Source: Sinorhizobium meliloti
GTDB lineage: Bacteria > Pseudomonadota > Alphaproteobacteria > Rhizobiales > Rhizobiaceae
Length of the DNA stretch: 64,000 nt
Reading direction: 5' to 3'
NCBI RefSeq assembly: GCF_035610345.1
Contig: NZ_CP141212.1
Location: 2,978,501-3,042,500, forward strand
Shown here: positions 58,418-64,000 of the stretch, piece by piece
How positions within the stretch are numbered: the first letter of the stretch is position 1
How the letters are laid out: each line of letters begins with the position of its first letter
The notes under the pieces: model-generated
Told to the model about the DNA's origin: nothing
What the model saw: the letters and a program-made list of their open reading frames with translations, nothing else
Database searches by the model: none
Position numbers and translations under genes: made by a program

Positions 58418-59185
58418 CTACACCTTTTCCTCTAAGCGCATCGATGCGACTTCGGCGTCACGTAGAGCGAGCGCCAGATCGGGACTGTCCGAGGTCAGAT
58501 GCCCGATTCCCCTTTCGAGCCAGCGGCGGACGCCCGCTTCCTCGTTGAGGGTCCACACGCAAAGCCGCTCCATAGGCAACGAGCTACGGATGAGTTCCCA
58601 CTCGTCCGCCATCAATTCGTGGTGGATCGCTACGATATCCACGAGGTCGTCGGTAGCGGCGAGAACGGCGGCGAGACCGCCTTGCGGCGCCGCCCAGTCG
58701 GCATTGACGGAGACGAGACGCGCGACATGCGGCGCATGGAGGCGGCAATCCTCGAGGACCGATCTGTCGAAAGACGTGAGATGGGAGCGGTGGTCGACGC
58801 CGAAGCGCCGCAGCTCCTCCGCTACTCGGGCGGCGATGCCAGGGTAAGGCGTTCCGGTTTCGTCGGACTTGATCTCGACATGCAAGTGAAGTCCGTCCCT
58901 GGCTGCAAGTATGCCCAGCACGTCGCTCAAGGTCGGGATACTCTCGTCCGAATCGCGCAACGGCGTCGCGAGCCGCACCGCGGGTGTCATCCGGCGCACC
59001 GGCCCGGTCGCGTGTACCGTCCTGTCCAGCGTGGCGTCGTGGATGACGACCAGCTCTTCTGAATCGGTCAGGTGCACATCGAACTCGACGGCATCGACGC
59101 CGAGCCGCAGCGCATTGCGAAAACCCGTCAGCGAGTTTTCCGGCCAGAGATTGCGGGCGCCGCGGTGGCCGATGATTTTCGTCAT
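58418..59185 (-). CDS. Glycerophosphodiester phosphodiesterase
   Basis: 255 aa. N-terminal IIGHRGARNLWPENSLTGFRNAL holds the metal and catalytic histidine-arginine pair of the GDPD family, with DAVEFDVHLTDSEELVVIHDATLDRT and LHVEIKSD completing the site. Likely hydrolyses glycerophosphodiesters to glycerol 3-phosphate. ATG 59185 is the start. It follows a deleted peptide-type transporter and was probably its partner enzyme. Confidence 0.9.
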   Translation of the reverse strand: MTKIIGHRGARNLWPENSLTGFRNALRLGVDAVEFDVHLTDSEELVVIHDATLDRTVHATGPVRRMTPAVRLATPLRDSDESIPTLSDVLGILAARDGLHLHVEIKSDETGTPYPGIAARVAEELRRFGVDHRSHLTSFDRSVLEDCRLHAPHVARLVSVNADWAAPQGGLAAVLAATDDLVDIVAIHHELMADEWELIRSSLPMERLCVWTLNEEAGVRRWLERGIGHLTSDSPDLALALRDAEVASMRLEEKV

Positions 59186-59196
59186 GGGATTGGTCC

Positions 59197-60073
59197 TTAA
59201 CGCACGGTGGGATCGAGCTTGTCGCGAAGCCAGTCGCCGACAAGCGAGATGGAAAGGGTCGTGAGCATGATGACGGCAGCCGGAGCGAGCATGATCCAGG
59301 GAGCGCGGGTCAGATATTCGCGCCCGAAGCCGACCATGTTGCCGAGGCTCGTTTCCGGCGGCTGCACGCCGAGACCGAGGAATGACAACCCGCTTTCCAT
59401 CAGGATGATCTCCGGAAACGTCAGCGTCATCGACACGATCAGCGTCGATGCGACGTTGGGCAGGATATGGCGGAGATAGACCCGCGCCGGGGTGGCGCCG
59501 AGTTGGACCACCGCGGCAGCATAGCCCTGCGCCCCGGCGAACGGTATATTTGTCGACGGCCTCGACGCCGGCAAGCGCCGGCCACAGGCGCCGCCCGGTG
59601 CCCGGCACGACTGCCGGCAGCTCCTTGGCGGTTGCGGGCTTGTGCTCATCCTCAAAAACGGTCTTGCCGCCTGCGGGCTGAGTGTCCCCGAACACGCGCT
59701 GCGCGGAGAAGCTGAACACGACGTCGTCGGCCGTGAGTTCGTCGCCATTGTGGAATTTCACACCCTGGCGCAGCTTCAGCTCGAGAGTCTTGTCGTCGAT
59801 ACGCTTCCATTCCGTCGCAAGCCCGGGGACCGGACCCTGATTGCCCATCCAGTCGCGCAGGATCAGGCCCTCCCAAAGGTTTGGGAAGAACACGCGCTCA
59901 CCGACATTCGACTGCTCGTTCCAGACGTCGAGCGTATTGTTGATGGTGATCTTCTGCACCGCGATGGTAACGGACGGGCGCTTGCCTTGGCTGAACGCGA
60001 AGCGCGGCAAGATCAAGCTGCCCGCAGTTGCGCCCATGAGGCCGAGCGCGGCTCGCCGATTGAGTGAAAGCAT
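59197..60073 (-). pseudogene. Deletion fusion of a dipeptide-type ABC transporter: binding protein 5' end and permease 3' end
   Basis: From ATG 60073 (AAGGAGAG upstream) the frame encodes a twin-arginine-like signal (LNRRAALGLMGATAGSLIL) and the first about 180 residues of a family-5 solute-binding protein, up to VEAVDKYTV. Near 59530-59545 homology stops; another minus frame continues as the last about 110 residues of a DppC-type permease (ATPARVYLRHILPNVASTLIVSM, GLGVQPPETSLGNMV) to the stop at 59197. The rest of the binding-protein gene, any DppB gene and the 5' part of dppC are missing, so one deletion of several kb probably joined the ends. Confidence 0.8.
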
Positions 60074-60339
60074 GAGACTCTCCTTTTGGATGGAATCGAG
60101 CACCCGCGCGGATGCCGTTCAGCGTCGGGTCTAGTTCCGCCAGACGTCGTCTTCCTGATGTTTGGGTGAAACTTTCGTGACAGGGGCTCGGCGGCGAACT
60201 GTGAGGCGCCTCAGTTCCTTCGGAGGCATCGCCTGCGCATTCGCGCAGCCGGTCGACGCGCGGTGCAAAGCGACAGGGAATGAAGCTGCAGTCATGGGGA
60301 GTAAGGCGTCCAACTGAATTCGTCAGAAGCCAATTAGTT

Positions 60340-60373
60340 CACATGTGTAACACTGATGTGACGTATGTAACTC
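60340..60373 (+). promoter_or_regulatory. Repeated ATGTnAC half-sites before the SorC gene
   Basis: CACATGTG (60340-60347) is a palindrome, and three related sites ATGTGTAAC, ATGTGAC and ATGTAAC follow at roughly ten-base steps. They lie between the pseudogene and the SorC gene and may be its operator. Confidence 0.4.
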
Positions 60374-60406
60374 TTCTTCATGTCACCTTGCCCGATTAAG
60401 GATGAC

Positions 60407-61381
60407 ATGCGGTCTGAGCAGACACGCAACGTTGCAGGGGGATGCATGGGGCAGCAGAAACTGATGGCCAAGGCCGCTTGGCTCTACCATGTGGAAGGAC
60501 TGACGCAGGCCCAGATCGGCGAGCGCATGAATCTCACACGCCGGAGGGTGAACGAGCTTCTTGCCGCGGCGCTGGAGCAGGGCGTCGTCCGGATCAGCTT
60601 CAGTTCGCCCCTTGTCGAGAGTGTCGAACTGGAATCGCGGCTACGTGACCGTTTCGGCTTGGATGATGCCGTGGTCATGCCCACCCCTGCCGATCCGCGC
60701 TTTGTTCATGCCGTCATCGGGCGCGGAGCCGCCGCCTATCTCGATCGCCTGATCCAGACGCGGAAACCACACTCCATTGGCGTTGGCTGGGGCGCGACCT
60801 TGCGCGAGACGATGCAGCATATGACGCCCGCCAACGAGCCCCGGATCGATGTCCGATCGATGATGGGCGGGCTGACGCATGGTTCGGAGATCAACACCTT
60901 CGAGATCGTCCGCGGCTTCGCGGAGGTGCTGAAGGCACAATGCCACTATTTCGTCGCGCCGATCTATGCCGAAACGCCGCAATCGCGCGAGGCCGTGATT
61001 GCCCAGTCGGTGTTCCGCAGGACCTTCCGCCAGATATGCGACGTCGACATATCCTATCTCAGCGCCGGCGACATGTCGCAGCACTCCCTGCAGGTGCGCT
61101 ATGGCCTTCCGGAGGGGACGAAGGTGAGCGACCTCATAGCCCTCGGTGCGGTCGGCGATCTCCTCGGCCGGTACATCGACGCCGAAGGAAATCCCGTCGA
61201 TCACCCGCTCAACCGTCAGGTGCTCTCGCCCGAGTTCGACGAATACCGCCGCATCCCCTGCCGCATCGTCGCCTCGGGCGGTTCGCACAAGCACGACATT
61301 CTCCTGGCCCTGGCACGGGCGAGGCTGCCGACGATCATGATCACCGACGCCGACAGCGCCATGGCGATGCTGCAGAGGTGA
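60407..61381 (+). CDS. SorC/DeoR-type sugar-binding transcriptional regulator
   Basis: About 324 aa. N-terminal helix-turn-helix (AKAAWLYHVEGLTQAQIGERMNLTRRRVNELL) and a C-terminal sugar-phosphate-binding domain (HSIGVGWGATLRETM, DISYLSAGDMS). ATG 60407 has AAGGA four bases upstream; ATG 60446, after an AGGGGG, is an equal alternative. It is divergent from the deleted transporter, so it probably controlled that operon and the phosphodiesterase. Confidence 0.85.
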   Translation: MRSEQTRNVAGGCMGQQKLMAKAAWLYHVEGLTQAQIGERMNLTRRRVNELLAAALEQGVVRISFSSPLVESVELESRLRDRFGLDDAVVMPTPADPRFVHAVIGRGAAAYLDRLIQTRKPHSIGVGWGATLRETMQHMTPANEPRIDVRSMMGGLTHGSEINTFEIVRGFAEVLKAQCHYFVAPIYAETPQSREAVIAQSVFRRTFRQICDVDISYLSAGDMSQHSLQVRYGLPEGTKVSDLIALGAVGDLLGRYIDAEGNPVDHPLNRQVLSPEFDEYRRIPCRIVASGGSHKHDILLALARARLPTIMITDADSAMAMLQR

Positions 61382-61442
61382 TGGACCGGAATCCGCATTG
61401 GAGGACGGCCGCCGCGTCGGCGCTGGGGAAACCCAAAACGCG

Positions 61443-61468
61443 AAAAGGCCCGCTGATGCGGGCCTTTT
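61443..61468. terminator. Rho-independent terminator of the rrn operon / SorC gene
   Basis: AAAAGGCCCGC-TGAT-GCGGGCCTTTT is a perfect 11-base stem flanked by A and T runs, so it can end transcription from both sides: the leftward rrn operon after tRNA-fMet and the rightward SorC gene. Confidence 0.85.
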
Positions 61469-61488
61469 CGTGTGTACGTGTATATGTT

Positions 61489-61565
<77 letters not shown>

Positions 61566-61694
61566 TTATCCGAGTTTTGCGCGGCAAAATCTCGTTATTC
61601 GTCCGAGTTTTGCGTAGCAAAGGTCGGTTTGTTGGCCGGTTTGTTTCGGCCTTATGAGAGAAGATGATCGGTTTGTTTCTCTTGCGATTTGCAG
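61566..61694. other. tRNA-5S spacer with a short direct repeat
   Basis: No gene. The motif TCCGAGTTTTGCG occurs at about 61569 and again at about 61601, each able to form a small TTTTGC/GCAAAA hairpin. Probably processing sites of the rrn transcript. Confidence 0.5.
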
Positions 61695-61810
61695 ACCTGG
61701 CAGCGACCTACTCTCCCGCGTCTTAAGACGAAGTACCATCGGCGCTGGGGCGTTTCACGGCCGTGTTCGGAATGGGAACGGGTGCAGCCACCCCGCCAGA
61801 ACCACCAGGT
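61695..61810 (-). rRNA. rrf: 5S ribosomal RNA
   Basis: About 116 bases. On the minus strand it begins ACCTGGTGGTTCTGGCGGGG and ends GTCGCTGCCAGGT, the paired ends of alphaproteobacterial 5S; the inner CCCATTCCGAACACGG is the conserved loop region. Exact ends may differ by a few bases. Confidence 0.93.
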
Positions 61811-62054
61811 CGGCAAAGCGCAAGATTTGCGCCTTAAGGGCGCAAACCGAATTGAGAAGCTGGTGAAGCGGGCGGTTTAACGCTCGACTTCTTTTGAACA
61901 CGTCTTTGACGGTGCTTTGGGCGTATGTCGGAGCGTTTGCTCCGCAAGGCCGAAGGCCGTCGCGCCTTTTGGCGCGCCCTCCCGGAGGCATCCGCGTGAG
62001 CGGATCGCCGTGAGGGCTAAAAGCTCATCTTTGATGAGCATAAGCAATGGGAAC
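61811..62054. other. 23S-5S internal spacer
   Basis: About 245 bases without a tRNA. Several short perfect hairpins (GGCCGAAGGCC; GGCGCGCC region; CTCATC-TTTGATGAG at about 62022-62040) look like RNase processing structures. Small open frames here are not genes. Confidence 0.7.

Positions 62055-64000
<1,946 letters not shown>

Overview
The window looks like chromosomal DNA of an alphaproteobacterium of the Sinorhizobium (Ensifer) group, close to S. meliloti or S. medicae. Coding DNA is GC-rich. The seven-subunit pha (Mrp-type) antiporter operon with fused subunit A/B, the aerobic cobF-M set, a bkd/lpdV operon, the order 23S-5S-tRNA-fMet and several dispersed rhizobial palindromic repeats all fit. 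The assignment rests on recognised proteins and gene order, not on a database search.

Layout. 2-2260: 3' part of a CHASE-PAS-GGDEF-EAL protein cut by the window start. 2401-8487: phaAB-C-D-E-F-G cation/proton antiporter. 8488-10323: quinone reductase and a divergent LysR regulator. 10401-17610: aerobic cobalamin genes cobM, L, (K on the other strand), J, I, H, G, F. 17732-18457: ung. 18660-21676: modABC molybdate uptake with a convergent short modE. 21851-28440: a DAO-type FAD oxidoreductase, then the branched-chain 2-oxoacid dehydrogenase complex (E1 alpha, E1 beta, E2, E3). 28508-34953: purU and the homogentisate pathway for tyrosine (maiA, fahA, hmgA, hppD) with MarR and Lrp regulators.

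35000-49100 is the accessory part: a repeat-rich spacer with a decayed GIY-YIG gene, a LuxR-type regulator, a roughly 1 kb AT-richer spacer, two predicted secreted non-RTX proteins (one with about four copies of a distinctive repeat), a type I secretion ATPase and its HlyD-type adaptor, an orphan small protein, an acyltransferase-like/TPR protein, a PhcB-like methyltransferase with a perfect CtrA-type box upstream, and a membrane GGDEF-EAL protein. The secretion cluster is the best candidate for a little-described system: it seems to export a repeat protein of unknown function, and it sits beside signalling genes typical of the motile/sessile switch.

49142-58354 looks like a locus for uptake and breakdown of fructosyl-amino acids (Amadori compounds): GntR regulator, SIS-domain deglycase (frlB-like), PfkB kinase (frlD-like), polar amino acid ABC transporter, DMT exporter, FAD oxidoreductase and a TIM-barrel epimerase. 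An 11-bp palindrome recurs at both ends and may be the GntR operator. 58418-61381 holds a glycerophosphodiester phosphodiesterase, a peptide-type ABC transporter reduced by deletion to a fused pseudogene, and a SorC-family regulator. The window ends in an rrn operon on the minus strand: tRNA-fMet, 5S and the 3' two thirds of 23S.
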